DNA of 64,000 nucleotides from Nocardioides sp. JS614 (lineage in GTDB: Bacteria > Actinomycetota > Actinomycetes > Propionibacteriales > Nocardioidaceae): the NCBI RefSeq assembly GCF_000015265.1, contig NC_008699.1, positions 3,348,001-3,412,000 on the forward strand, in the 5' to 3' direction. Shown here one piece after another: positions 1-8,095 of the stretch (position 1 is the first letter of the stretch; the number at the start of each line of letters is the position of its first letter). The notes beneath the pieces were generated by a model. The model saw nothing but the letters and a program-made list of their open reading frames with translations. It searched no databases and was not told the origin of the DNA. Both the position numbers and the translations under genes were made by a program.

Positions 1-360
1 GTGGAAGCTGTCGCCGCAGGCGCAGGAGCCGCTGGCGTTGGGGTTGTCGATGGTGAAGCCCTGCTTCTCGATGGAGTCGACGAAGTCGATCATCGCGCCG
101 TTGAGGTAGGGGACGCTCATCCGGTCGACGACGACGGAGACGCCGTCGAAGTCGGTGACGACGTCGCCGTCCAGGCTGCGCTCGTCGAAGAACAGCTGGT
201 AGCGCAGGCCCGAACAGCCACCCGGCTGCACGGAGATGCGCAGCGCGAGGTCGTCGCGGCCCTCCTGCTCGAGAAGGCTCTTCACCTTGGTGGCCGCCAC
301 GGGGCTCAGGTTGATCTGGTCCGTGCGGTGCTCGGTGGTGGTCTCGACCTGCTCGGTCAT
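1..360 (-). CDS. erpA: Iron-sulfur cluster insertion protein ErpA (3' end cut by window edge)
   Basis: HesB/IscA-type carrier that hands Fe-S clusters to apoproteins in the cytosol. Reading from the ATG at 360 gives 120 codons with no stop before the window edge. The three family cysteines are present: one in GGCSGLRY near residue 49 and two in the C-terminal SCACGDSF near residues 113 and 115. The protein must end at or just past the edge because A-type carriers finish a few residues after this motif. A purine-rich GGGAG lies about 8 nt before the ATG. The identification is firm; only the stop is unseen. Confidence 0.93.
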   Translation of the reverse strand, partial: MTEQVETTTEHRTDQINLSPVAATKVKSLLEQEGRDDLALRISVQPGGCSGLRYQLFFDERSLDGDVVTDFDGVSVVVDRMSVPYLNGAMIDFVDSIEKQGFTIDNPNASGSCACGDSFH

Positions 361-451
361 CTGCGGTTCTCCCAAGGTCTGTGGAAGGTGTGTTACCGCC
401 TCAATGGTCGCACACGCCCGGTTATTCCGGTCATCGACGTGAGTATTCCGG

Positions 452-1525
452 TCACTGACGTGACCAGGTTCTCGCGACCCGCTCGGCGAGGTCGGCCAGG
501 GCGCCCGCCGGATCGGCGAAGGCCCGCTCCTCCCCCACCAGCTCCACGAGGGAGTACGCCGACTCGATGCCCAGCGCCCGCATCTCCCGGGAGCCGACCA
601 GCACCTGCCCGGCCAAGGCCACGCACGGCCGCAGCGCCGCCTGGGCGATCTCGGCCACGCCGTAGGGCACCTTGCCGGACCGGCTGGAGAAGTCGAAGGC
701 CCCCTCGCCGGTCACCACCAGGTCCGCGGCACGCGCCCGCTCGGCCAGCCGCACGGCGTCCGCGACCAGCCCGATCCCGGGCTCCCGGGTGCCGCCGAGG
801 AGCAGCAGTGCGAAGCCCAGCCCGCCGGCCGCTCCCGCGCCCTTGTCCAGCGACCGACGCCGGTCGGTCGCGGCCGCGAGCTCCTCGAGCCACCCGTCGA
901 CGACCGGCAGCCGCTCCTCCGCCACGCCCTTCTGCGGGCCGTAGACCTTGGTGGCGCCGAACAGCCCGGTGAGCGGGTTATCCACGTCGGTCGCCGCGAC
1001 CAGGGGCAGTGAGAAGGCCGGCAGCACCACCCGGGTGACGCCGGCCAGGCCCGCCGCCCCCTCGTCGAGCGGTCGGTCCGCGGTCGCGCCGAGCGCCGCC
1101 AGCAGGCCGGCGCCACCGTCGTTGGTGCCGCTCCCCCCGAGCCCGACGACCACCCGCTCCGCGCCCGCCCCGGCGGCCGCGAGGAGCAGCTCCCCGACGC
1201 CGTACGTCGTCGCCGACTCCGCGCCCTCGCGCCCGGTCAGGTGCACGCCGCACGCCTGCGCCGCCTCGACGTACGCCGTGCCCGCGGCGACCAGCACGGT
1301 GGCCGGCGTGGGCTCGCCGTGCGGGCCGCGGACCGTGACCGCCAGCAGCTCGCCGCCGAGCGCCGCGTGCAGCACGTCCACGAAGCCCGGGCCGCCGTCG
1401 GCCATCGGCGCGAGGTCCAGCTCGTCGCCCGGGGCCCGCCGGCGCCAGCCGGCCGCGATCGCGTCGGCCGCCTCGACGGCGGTGAGCGTTCCGGCGAACT
1501 TGTCGGGGGCGACCAGGATGCGCAT
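452..1525 (-). CDS. Glycerate kinase
   Basis: ATP-dependent phosphorylation of D-glycerate (GlxK/GarK family, about 360-380 aa; this one is 357 aa). The N-terminus MRILVAPDKFAGTLTA and the downstream APMADGGPGFVD, GLGGSGTNDGG and VVTGEGAFDFSSRSGK blocks are characteristic of the family. The ATG at 1525 is the first residue of that conserved start. It is divergent from the GNAT gene at 1575 with only 49 bp between, so the two promoters share that gap. It probably feeds glycerate into lower glycolysis; no glyoxylate-pathway neighbours are in view. Whether the product is 2- or 3-phosphoglycerate cannot be read from sequence. Confidence 0.9.
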   Translation of the reverse strand: MRILVAPDKFAGTLTAVEAADAIAAGWRRRAPGDELDLAPMADGGPGFVDVLHAALGGELLAVTVRGPHGEPTPATVLVAAGTAYVEAAQACGVHLTGREGAESATTYGVGELLLAAAGAGAERVVVGLGGSGTNDGGAGLLAALGATADRPLDEGAAGLAGVTRVVLPAFSLPLVAATDVDNPLTGLFGATKVYGPQKGVAEERLPVVDGWLEELAAATDRRRSLDKGAGAAGGLGFALLLLGGTREPGIGLVADAVRLAERARAADLVVTGEGAFDFSSRSGKVPYGVAEIAQAALRPCVALAGQVLVGSREMRALGIESAYSLVELVGEERAFADPAGALADLAERVARTWSRQ

Positions 1526-1562
1526 GCGGCCATCCTGACGGACGAGTCCGGCACGCCCCGTC

Positions 1563-1568
1563 TAGGGT
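1563..1568 (+). promoter_or_regulatory. -10 element TAGGGT, leaderless GNAT gene
   Basis: TAGGGT is followed by 6 nt and then the GTG start at 1575. This spacing places transcription initiation on or next to the start codon, as in leaderless actinobacterial mRNAs. Confidence 0.5.
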
Positions 1569-1574
1569 GCGGCC

Positions 1575-2456
1575 GTGGGCGACCTCAGGATCCGGCCGAT
1601 GACCGCCGCCGACGTCCCCGCCGCGGAGCGGGTCAGCGACGAGGGGTTCTACGAGCTCGACGTGCGCAGCCGCCGCGACAGCTGGCCGGAGCCGGAGCGG
1701 CGGACCGATCCGCACCGCAAGGTCTGGATGGCGCGCACCCGGCACCTCGTGGGCACCGACCCGCGCGGCTGCTGGGTGGCCGAGGACGCGACCGGGATCG
1801 TCGGGATCGCGACCTCGTTCCGGCGCGAGTCGCTGTGGTGCCTGGCGACGTACGCCGTGCTCCCGCGCCGGCAGGGGCAGGGCATCGGCAAGCCGCTGCT
1901 CGCCGCGGCGCTCGACCACGGCCGCGGCTGCGTGCGCGGCATGCTCTCGGCGTCCGCCGACTCGCGTGCGGTGCGGATCTACTACCAGGCGGGCTTCGAG
2001 CTGCACCCACAGCTGTTCCTCACCGGCACCGTCGACCGCACCGCGATCCCGGCGGTCGACAAGGTCCGCGAGGGCTCCGCCTCCGACATCGAGCTGATGG
2101 ACTCCCTCGACCGGCGGCTCCGCGGCGCCGGCCACGGACCGGACCACGAGCTGATGCTCTCGACCTGGCGGCTCCTGGTCTCCGACACCTCCACCGGCTC
2201 GGGCTACGCCTACCTCGACGAGCGTGGGCGCCTGGCCCTGCTCGCCGCGTCCAACCGGCGGACCGCGACCCGACTGCTCTGGACCGTGCTCGCCGACGGG
2301 CCGGACGAGACGTCGATCCACCACGTGACCGGCGCCAACCAGTGGGTCCTCGACGTCGGCCTGGCCGCGCGGCTGCGCCTGGACCAGGAGGGTTACCTCG
2401 GGCTGCGCGGGATGAAGCCGCCCACGCCGTACGTCCATCACGGTGCGCTGCTCTGA
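1575..2456 (+). CDS. GNAT-family N-acetyltransferase
   Basis: 293-aa protein whose first half is a GNAT fold. The acetyl-CoA pyrophosphate loop is LPRRQGQGIGKPLL near residues 95-110, followed by the usual SADSRAVRIYYQAGFEL segment. The second half (about residues 150-290) resembles the degenerate second acetyltransferase-like domain seen in double-GNAT actinobacterial proteins. The substrate is unknown. The GTG start is supported by the -10 hexamer 6 nt upstream. It is a stand-alone gene followed 30 bp later by nadA, which has its own promoter. Confidence 0.85.
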   Translation: MGDLRIRPMTAADVPAAERVSDEGFYELDVRSRRDSWPEPERRTDPHRKVWMARTRHLVGTDPRGCWVAEDATGIVGIATSFRRESLWCLATYAVLPRRQGQGIGKPLLAAALDHGRGCVRGMLSASADSRAVRIYYQAGFELHPQLFLTGTVDRTAIPAVDKVREGSASDIELMDSLDRRLRGAGHGPDHELMLSTWRLLVSDTSTGSGYAYLDERGRLALLAASNRRTATRLLWTVLADGPDETSIHHVTGANQWVLDVGLAARLRLDQEGYLGLRGMKPPTPYVHHGALL

Positions 2457-2473
2457 GCCCACCGCCGCGAGAA

Positions 2474-2479
2474 TAGGAT
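2474..2479 (+). promoter_or_regulatory. -10 element TAGGAT, leaderless nadA
   Basis: TAGGAT followed by 7 nt and the ATG at 2487. It supports 2487 over the upstream in-frame ATG at 2478, which overlaps this hexamer. The same bases (AGGA) could instead serve as a Shine-Dalgarno for 2487. Confidence 0.45.
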
Positions 2480-2486
2480 GTCCAGC

Positions 2487-3671
2487 ATGACGATCGCCGA
2501 CCTCCCACTCCTCCCGCTCGGCCGAGGCACCGACCTCACCAGCGAGCGTGGCGTGGAGTGTCCCGGCGACCTGCCCCCGGCGTCCGATCCCGCGCTCGTG
2601 GAACGTGCCCGCGCCGCCAAGGCGGCGCTCGGCGACCGGGTGTTCGTGCTCGGCCACCACTACCAGCGCGACGAGGTCATCCAGTTCGCCGACGTCACCG
2701 GCGACTCCTTCAAGCTCGCGCGCGAGGCCGCCGCCCGGCCCGACGCCGAGTACATCGTCTTCTGCGGCGTGCACTTCATGGCCGAGTCCGCGGACATCCT
2801 CACCGGCCCGAGCCAGCAGGTGATCCTGCCCGACCTCGCGGCCGGGTGCTCGATGGCCGACATGGCGCGGCTGACCCAGGTCGAGATGGCGTGGGACGCC
2901 CTGGCCGCCGCCGGCGTCGCCGACTCCGTCGTGCCGGTCACCTACATGAACTCCTCCGCCGACATCAAGGCGTTCTGCGGCCGCAACGGCGGCCTGGTCT
3001 GCACCTCGAGCAACGCCGAGGTGGCCCTCGAGTGGGCCTTCGAGCAGAAGGGCGGCGTCGAGGGCGACGCCAAGATCCTCTTCCTCCCCGACCAGCACCT
3101 CGGCCGCAACACCGCTGTGCTGAAGATGGGCCTGAGCGTCGACGACTGCGTGGTGTGGGACCCGTTCCGCCCGGGCGGCGGCCTCACCCCGGAGCAGCTG
3201 CGCGCCGCGAAGGTCATCCTGTGGCGGGGGCACTGCTCGGTCCACGGCAAGTTCTCCCCCGACGTCGTCGACGAGCTGCGCGCCACGATCCCCGGCGTGC
3301 AGATCCTGGTGCACCCCGAGTGCACCCACGAGCTCGTCCTCAAGGCCGACCTGGTCGGCTCGACCGAGTTCATCATCAAGACGATCGAGGCCGCCCCGTC
3401 CGGCTCGAGCTGGTCGATCGGCACCGAGCTCAATCTCGTCAAGCGGCTCTCGGCGGCCCACCCGGACAAGAACATCTCGTTCCTCGACAAGACCGTCTGC
3501 TACTGCTCGACGATGAACCGGATCGACCTGCCGCACCTCGTCTGGGCGCTCGAGTCCCTCGTCGCCGGCACCGTCGTCAACCGGATCGAGGTCGACCCCG
3601 AGACCGAGACCTGGGCGCTGCTCGCCCTCGAGCGGATGCTCGCGCTGCCGGGCAAGTCCCACAAGGACTGA
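2487..3671 (+). CDS. nadA: Quinolinate synthase NadA
   Basis: Condenses iminoaspartate with dihydroxyacetone phosphate to quinolinate in de novo NAD synthesis, using an oxygen-sensitive [4Fe-4S] cluster. The sequence carries VLGHHYQRDEVIQFADVTGDSF, VFCGVHFMAESADIL, the CSMADMA cysteine, WRGHCSVHGKF, HPECTHE and the late VCYCSTMNRIDL motif, so the cluster and substrate residues are in place. It is of the long actinobacterial type (394 aa from ATG 2487; a nearby ATG at 2478 is possible). No nadB or nadC is adjacent, so the rest of the pathway lies elsewhere. Confidence 0.95.
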   Translation: MTIADLPLLPLGRGTDLTSERGVECPGDLPPASDPALVERARAAKAALGDRVFVLGHHYQRDEVIQFADVTGDSFKLAREAAARPDAEYIVFCGVHFMAESADILTGPSQQVILPDLAAGCSMADMARLTQVEMAWDALAAAGVADSVVPVTYMNSSADIKAFCGRNGGLVCTSSNAEVALEWAFEQKGGVEGDAKILFLPDQHLGRNTAVLKMGLSVDDCVVWDPFRPGGGLTPEQLRAAKVILWRGHCSVHGKFSPDVVDELRATIPGVQILVHPECTHELVLKADLVGSTEFIIKTIEAAPSGSSWSIGTELNLVKRLSAAHPDKNISFLDKTVCYCSTMNRIDLPHLVWALESLVAGTVVNRIEVDPETETWALLALERMLALPGKSHKD

Positions 3672-3691
3672 CCCCCGCGGGGCACCTAGTG

Positions 3692-3879
3692 TCTCGACAA
3701 GCTCGACCACCGGTGACGACGCTCGCTGCTCCACCACCGCCGGACCGATCCCGGGGCAGCTCGCGGCGCCGCGATCCTGCCGCCGGCGTACCAGGTCACA
3801 ATCCCGGCCGAACTGCCCCGCGTTCGGGTCGCGACCCAGGCCCGTGCCGCGACCGTGCCTCGACGAGCTCGACCGGCGG
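3692..3879. repeat. Two copies of a dispersed TCGACnAGCTCGACC intergenic repeat
   Basis: CTCGACAAGCTCGACCACCGG lies near 3693-3713 and a diverged copy CTCGACGAGCTCGACCGGCG near 3859-3878, both in the gap between nadA and pspAB. A third relative, CTCGACAAGCTCGATCACCGG, lies near 17301-17321 in another gene gap. The unit is partly self-complementary (TCGAC...GTCGA type). The rest of the 211-bp gap (3672-3882) shows no gene. Confidence 0.6.
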
Positions 3880-3882
3880 CGG

Positions 3883-4461
3883 CTACAGCCCGGGGGCGCC
3901 CCAGACCGCGAGCCAGCGGCCCAGGTCGCGCTCCATCGGCAGCTCGGCGGCGAGGGTGTCGCGCACCTGGATCTCCAGGAGGTTGTCGCGCCGGCGCTCG
4001 CCGCCGGGCACGGGCGCGAACGCGTAGAAGGTGCCCTGCTTGTAGAGGTAGACCAACCCGACCCGCCGGCCGCTGGTGTCCGCGAACGGCACCAGGGAGC
4101 ACAGCAGGCCGGAGCCGAAGTCCTGCGCCTCCAACGCCGTGTTGACCGCGTGCAGGTCGGTGCAGAGCCCCGCCATGTCGGCGGGGTCGCGGTGTGCGAC
4201 CAGCCACGTGAAGCCGTACTCGTCGCGCGAGACCGCCACGTCGGGGGCGTCCGGGTCGGCGTCGAGGAGCGCGACGACGTCGTCCTGGGTCTGCTGGAAG
4301 GCCGCTCCCGTCGCGGCGCGGTAGCAGACCGAGCCCTCGCCGGTGGGGGTCAGCCCGATCGCCGTCTGCAGGGTGATCGCCGCGCTGGGCACGAGGAAGA
4401 GCGAGTCGAGGTTCGCGGCCTTGGGCCGGCTGCGGCCGGCGATGACGTCCCAGAAACCCAT
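3883..4461 (-). CDS. pspAB: PspA-associated protein PspAB
   Basis: 192-aa protein matching the PspAB family found next to PspA in Actinobacteria (N-terminus MGFWDVIAGRSRPKAANLDSLF; internal YGFTWLV and ELPMERDLGRWLAVWGAPGL blocks). It is soluble, with no signal peptide or membrane segment. Family knowledge links it to the Psp envelope-stress response; its molecular activity is not established. It is the last gene of the minus-strand set pspA-htpX-pspAB and begins 4 nt after the htpX stop, so the two are probably translated together. Confidence 0.85.
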   Translation of the reverse strand: MGFWDVIAGRSRPKAANLDSLFLVPSAAITLQTAIGLTPTGEGSVCYRAATGAAFQQTQDDVVALLDADPDAPDVAVSRDEYGFTWLVAHRDPADMAGLCTDLHAVNTALEAQDFGSGLLCSLVPFADTSGRRVGLVYLYKQGTFYAFAPVPGGERRRDNLLEIQVRDTLAAELPMERDLGRWLAVWGAPGL

Positions 4462-4465
4462 GCGG

Positions 4466-5395
4466 TCAGGCCGCCGGGCGGCCGAGCTCGGCCTGGATCT
4501 TGGCGAGCTGCTCGAGCCGCTGCTCGAGGGTCGGGTGGGTCGAGGTCAGGGTGCGCAGCGAGACGCCCTGGATCGCGGGGGCGAAGAAGAACGCGTTCAT
4601 CGCGCTGGCCTGGCGCAGGTCGCGCTGCGGGATCTGGTTGATCTCGCCGGTGATCTTCTGCAGCGCGGAGGCCAGGGCCTGCGGCTTCATCGTGAGGTAG
4701 GCGCCGGCCCGGTCCGCCGACAGCTCGCGGTAGCGCGAGAGCAGCTTGAGTAGCAGGAAGCTGACGGCGTACGTCACCAGGCTGACCACCAGCACGACCA
4801 GCCACACCGGGAGCCCGCCGCTGTTGTTGTCGCGGCGGCCGCCACCGAAGAACGCGCCGTACTGCGAGCCGCGGGTGAGCATGCCCGCGACGATGCCGGC
4901 GCTCGAGGCGGCCGTCATCACCAGGACGTCGCGGTGGGCGACGTGCGAGAGCTCGTGGGCGAGCACGCCCTCGAGCTCCTCGGCGGAGAGCCGGCGCAGG
5001 ATGCCGGTGGTGACCACCACGACCGAGCGCTGCGGGGACCGGCCGGTGGCGAACGCGTTGGGCAGATCGGTGTCGGCGACGCCGACGCGAGGCTTGGGCA
5101 TGTCGGCGAGCGCGCAGAGCCGCTCGATCATGTCGTGCAGTTCCGGGGCCTGCTCGCGGCTGACCTCGCGGGCCCGCATCGCCTTCATCGCGACGGTGTC
5201 GGACTTGTACCACTGGAACCAGACGATCACGAGACCGACGACGCCGATGAGCACCCCGGCTCCCATGCCGAAGGAGCTCGCAAAGATCGTCCCGACGATC
5301 GCGATCAGCCCGACGAACAGGGCGCCGAGCAGGAACATCACCAGCGTCATCCGGGCGGTCAGCCCGGCGTCGCCGACGAAACGCGTGCGTGCCAT
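4466..5395 (-). CDS. htpX: Membrane zinc metalloprotease HtpX
   Basis: M48-family inner-membrane protease that degrades misfolded membrane proteins. Two hydrophobic segments occupy residues about 15-60, followed by the zinc site HELSHVAHRD around residue 145, two more hydrophobic stretches, and the third zinc ligand in RELSADRAGAYL. The 309-aa length is typical. The start follows the conserved MARTRFVGDAGLTARM N-terminus. It sits between pspA and pspAB on one strand, which suggests joint response to membrane stress. Confidence 0.93.
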   Translation of the reverse strand: MARTRFVGDAGLTARMTLVMFLLGALFVGLIAIVGTIFASSFGMGAGVLIGVVGLVIVWFQWYKSDTVAMKAMRAREVSREQAPELHDMIERLCALADMPKPRVGVADTDLPNAFATGRSPQRSVVVVTTGILRRLSAEELEGVLAHELSHVAHRDVLVMTAASSAGIVAGMLTRGSQYGAFFGGGRRDNNSGGLPVWLVVLVVSLVTYAVSFLLLKLLSRYRELSADRAGAYLTMKPQALASALQKITGEINQIPQRDLRQASAMNAFFFAPAIQGVSLRTLTSTHPTLEQRLEQLAKIQAELGRPAA

Positions 5396-5450
5396 GTGTC
5401 CATTCTCCCGGTGTCACCAAGTCGGTCTCACCAAGGACAACGGCCAGGGC

Positions 5451-6233
5451 TCAGGCCTGGTTCCCCTCGGTGGTCTCCTTCTCGCCCTCCGCTTGGAGGA
5501 TCGCGCCGTCCTCGGCGGGCTCGATCGCCTGCGGCGCCGAGCCGGCCTTGAGCGCGGCGAGCTCGGCCTCGACGTCGGCCTGCGAGCTCAGCGCGTCCAG
5601 CTCGCGGGCGATGTCGTCGCCCGAGCTCACGGCGCTGACGTCGTCGAGGGCGCCGGAGGCGATCAGCTCGTCGATCGCGCCGGCCCGCGCCTGCATCTGC
5701 GCGGTCTTGTCCTCGGCGCGCTGGATCGCCGCGCCGACGTCGCCCATCTCGTCGCCGATGCCGGACATCGCCTCGTTGATCCGGGTCTGGGCCTCGGCGG
5801 CGGTGTAGGTCGCCTTGATCGTCTCCTTGCGGGTCCGGAAGGCCTCGACCTTGGCCTGCAGCCGCTGCTGGGCCAGGGTGAGCTTCTCCTCCTCGCCCTG
5901 GAGCTGAGCGTGCTGCGCCTTGAGGTCGTTGATCTGGGTGGTGAGCCCCGACTTGCGGGTCAGCGCCTCGCGGGCCAGGTCCTCGCGGTCCATCGCGATC
6001 GCCTTCTGGGCCTGGTCCTGGAGCTTGCCGGACTGCTGCTCGAGCTGGTTGATCTGCAGCTCCACGCGCTTGCGACTGGTCGCCACGTCGGCGACGCCGC
6101 GACGCACCTTGGAGAGCAGCTCCAGCTGGCGCTGGTAGCTGTAGTCGAGGGTCTCGCGCGGGTCCTCGGCACGGTCGAGGGCCTTGTTGGCCTTCGAGCG
6201 GAAGATCAGGCTGATGCGCTGCCACATACCCAT
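5451..6233 (-). CDS. pspA: PspA/IM30-family membrane-stress protein
   Basis: ESCRT-III-like coiled-coil protein that binds and stabilises damaged membranes. The N-terminus MGMWQRISLIFRSKANKALDRAEDPRETLDYSYQ is the amphipathic membrane-binding helix plus hairpin typical of actinobacterial PspA. Residues about 25-200 are heptad-rich helices, and an acidic Ala/Glu tail follows. Length is 260 aa. ATG at 6233 precedes the conserved motif directly. It heads the pspA-htpX-pspAB group (55-bp gap to htpX). Confidence 0.93.
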   Translation of the reverse strand: MGMWQRISLIFRSKANKALDRAEDPRETLDYSYQRQLELLSKVRRGVADVATSRKRVELQINQLEQQSGKLQDQAQKAIAMDREDLAREALTRKSGLTTQINDLKAQHAQLQGEEEKLTLAQQRLQAKVEAFRTRKETIKATYTAAEAQTRINEAMSGIGDEMGDVGAAIQRAEDKTAQMQARAGAIDELIASGALDDVSAVSSGDDIARELDALSSQADVEAELAALKAGSAPQAIEPAEDGAILQAEGEKETTEGNQA

Positions 6234-6384
6234 GAGGACGGATCCCTCTCCAGTCAGTCGTCGGCGTACGCCGGTCGGTGCCCCAGCCTAGGCTCAATGC
6301 CAAGCTTCGGGGCAAGGACCCGCGACCGCGCCGGTAGTCTGGTCACCGACCAGACCACCGCTCCCATTCCTGTTAGGCCGGCCG

Positions 6385-6969
6385 TTGTTCCGTCGTACCA
6401 AGTCCGAGACCACCGCCCCCGAGCCCGCCGTCACCAAGGTCGGGGGCAAGGGCCGGCCGACGCCCACCCGGCGGGAGGCGGAGGCCGCCGCCCGGGCCCG
6501 CGCGAAGACGCCCCGCACCCGCAAGGAGCAGGCCGCCGCCCAGCGCGCCGCGCGCGCCGAGTCCAGCCGGTCGGTGCGCCAAGCGATGAAGGCCGGCGAC
6601 GAGCGCTACTACCCCGCCCGCGACCGGGGACCCGAGCGCCGCTTCATCCGTGACTTCGTCGACAGCCGCTTCTCGCTGATCGAGCTGGTCATCCCGCTAC
6701 TGCTGGTGACGATGGTGCTGGGCTACTCCGGCAACCGCCAGCTGGCCGCGATCGGCAACACGGTTCTGCTGGTCACCGTGCTGCTGGTCGTCCTCGACAT
6801 GATCGTGCTGCGGTTCCGCGTGCGTCGCGAGGTGGCCCGCCGGTTCCCGGACAGCTCGACCAAGGGGCTGACCTACTACGCGATCACCCGGGCACTGCAG
6901 ATGAAGTTCATGCGGCTGCCCAAGCCCCAGGTCAAGATCGGCCAGCGGCTCCCCGAGCACTACCGCTGA
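6385..6969 (+). CDS. DUF3043 integral membrane protein
   Basis: 194-aa protein with a basic, Ala/Arg/Lys-rich cytoplasmic N-terminus (residues 1-80), two close hydrophobic segments (about 95-140) and a basic C-terminal tail. The pattern FRRTK...ERRFIRDFVDSRFSLIELVIPLLL is the DUF3043 signature common in Actinobacteria. Function is unknown. The TTG at 6385 is chosen because it begins the conserved LFRRTKS segment. It is divergent from pspA across 151 bp, so regulation could be shared, but no operator is obvious. Confidence 0.82.
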   Translation: MFRRTKSETTAPEPAVTKVGGKGRPTPTRREAEAAARARAKTPRTRKEQAAAQRAARAESSRSVRQAMKAGDERYYPARDRGPERRFIRDFVDSRFSLIELVIPLLLVTMVLGYSGNRQLAAIGNTVLLVTVLLVVLDMIVLRFRVRREVARRFPDSSTKGLTYYAITRALQMKFMRLPKPQVKIGQRLPEHYR

Positions 6970-7063
6970 CCTGACCGCTGAGGAGCGCTCGGCGAGGTCC
7001 GCGAGACGCTCGCCCTGCTCCTGGATCTGTAGACAGTGCCCGGTGGCCATCGGGCCGCGTGGG

Positions 7064-8071
7064 TCAGAGCAGGTCGCGGCGGCGCGGCGTCCTGGTCTGC
7101 TCCGGGTCGCGCTCGACGATCGGGTCGACCACGGCGTCGATCGCCTTCAGGGTGTCCTCGTCGAGGCGTACGCCGGCGGCCGCCACGTTGTCGGTGACCT
7201 GCTCGGGGCGGCTGGCGCCGATGATCGCGGCCGAGACGTTGTCGTTCTGGAGCACCCAGGCGACCGCGAGCTGGGCCATCGAGAGCCCCGCCTCCGCGGC
7301 GATCGGCTCGAGCAGCTGGACCCGTTCGAGCACGTCGTCCTGCAGCCAGCGGCCGATCATGGTCGCGCCGCCCTTGTCGTCAGTGGCGCGGGATCCCTCC
7401 GGCGGCGCCTGGCCGGGGAGGTACTTGCCGGTGAGCACGCCCTGCGCGATCGGCGACCAGACGACCTGGCCGATACCGAGCTCCACGCAGGTGGGCACGA
7501 CCTCGGCCTCGATCACGCGCCAGAGCATGGAGTACTGCGGTTGGTTGGAGACCAGCGGGATCCTCAGCTCGCGGGCCAGCTCGTGAGCGGCGCGGATCTG
7601 CTCGGCGCGCCACTCCGAGACACCGATGTAGAGCGCCTTGCCCTGCCGCACGACGTCGGCGAACGCCTCCATCGTCTCCTCGAGCGGAGTCTCGTCGTCG
7701 TAGCGATGCGCCTGGTACAGGTCGACGTAGTCGGTGCCGAGCCGGCGCAGCGAGCCGTCGATCGACTCCATGATGTGCTTGCGCGAGAGGCCGTGGTCGT
7801 TGTGGCCGCCCGGCCCGGTCGGCCAGTACACCTTGGTGAAGATCTCCAGGCCCTCGCGGCGCTCGCCGGCGAGCGCCCGGCCGAGCACGGACTCGGCGGC
7901 GGTGTTGGCGTAGACGTCGGCGGTGTCGAAGGTGGTGATCCCCTCGTCCAGGGCCTGCCGCACGCAGGCGGTCGCGGCCTCCTCCTCCACCTGGGATCCG
8001 TGCGTGAGCCAGTTGCCGTACGCGATCTCCGAGATCCTGAGTCCACTGCTGCCGAGGGTGCGAGTCTGCAT
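7064..8071 (-). CDS. Aldo/keto reductase
   Basis: 335-aa NAD(P)H-dependent oxidoreductase of the AKR superfamily, closest in layout to the potassium-channel beta-subunit-like group. The catalytic tetrad is visible: Asp and Tyr in FDTADVYAN, Lys in IFTKVYW and His in YQAHRYDD. The cofactor-binding end is IIGASRPEQVTDN. The physiological carbonyl substrate is unknown. The start (ATG 8071) lies 6 nt behind a TAGGGT hexamer. It is downstream of and co-oriented with the paa operon but has its own promoter-like element, so co-function is not implied. Confidence 0.9.
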   Translation of the reverse strand: MQTRTLGSSGLRISEIAYGNWLTHGSQVEEEAATACVRQALDEGITTFDTADVYANTAAESVLGRALAGERREGLEIFTKVYWPTGPGGHNDHGLSRKHIMESIDGSLRRLGTDYVDLYQAHRYDDETPLEETMEAFADVVRQGKALYIGVSEWRAEQIRAAHELARELRIPLVSNQPQYSMLWRVIEAEVVPTCVELGIGQVVWSPIAQGVLTGKYLPGQAPPEGSRATDDKGGATMIGRWLQDDVLERVQLLEPIAAEAGLSMAQLAVAWVLQNDNVSAAIIGASRPEQVTDNVAAAGVRLDEDTLKAIDAVVDPIVERDPEQTRTPRRRDLL

Positions 8072-8077
8072 AGGACG

Positions 8078-8083
8078 ACCCTA
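8078..8083 (-). promoter_or_regulatory. -10 element TAGGGT, leaderless aldo/keto reductase
   Basis: TAGGGT on the minus strand followed by 6 nt and ATG at 8071. Confidence 0.5.
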
Positions 8084-8095
8084 GGACCCCGGCGG

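Noticed and set aside
978..3737. Very long open frames opposite known genes (for example 978-3737, 40206-43400 and 47231-49084)
   Set aside because: They are antisense or out-of-frame shadows typical of high-GC DNA, rich in Arg, Gly, Ala and Pro repeats, and each covers a clearly recognised gene on another frame.
6697..7050. Minus-strand open frame overlapping the DUF3043 gene end
   Set aside because: It mirrors the DUF3043 coding strand and has no ribosome site or known family.
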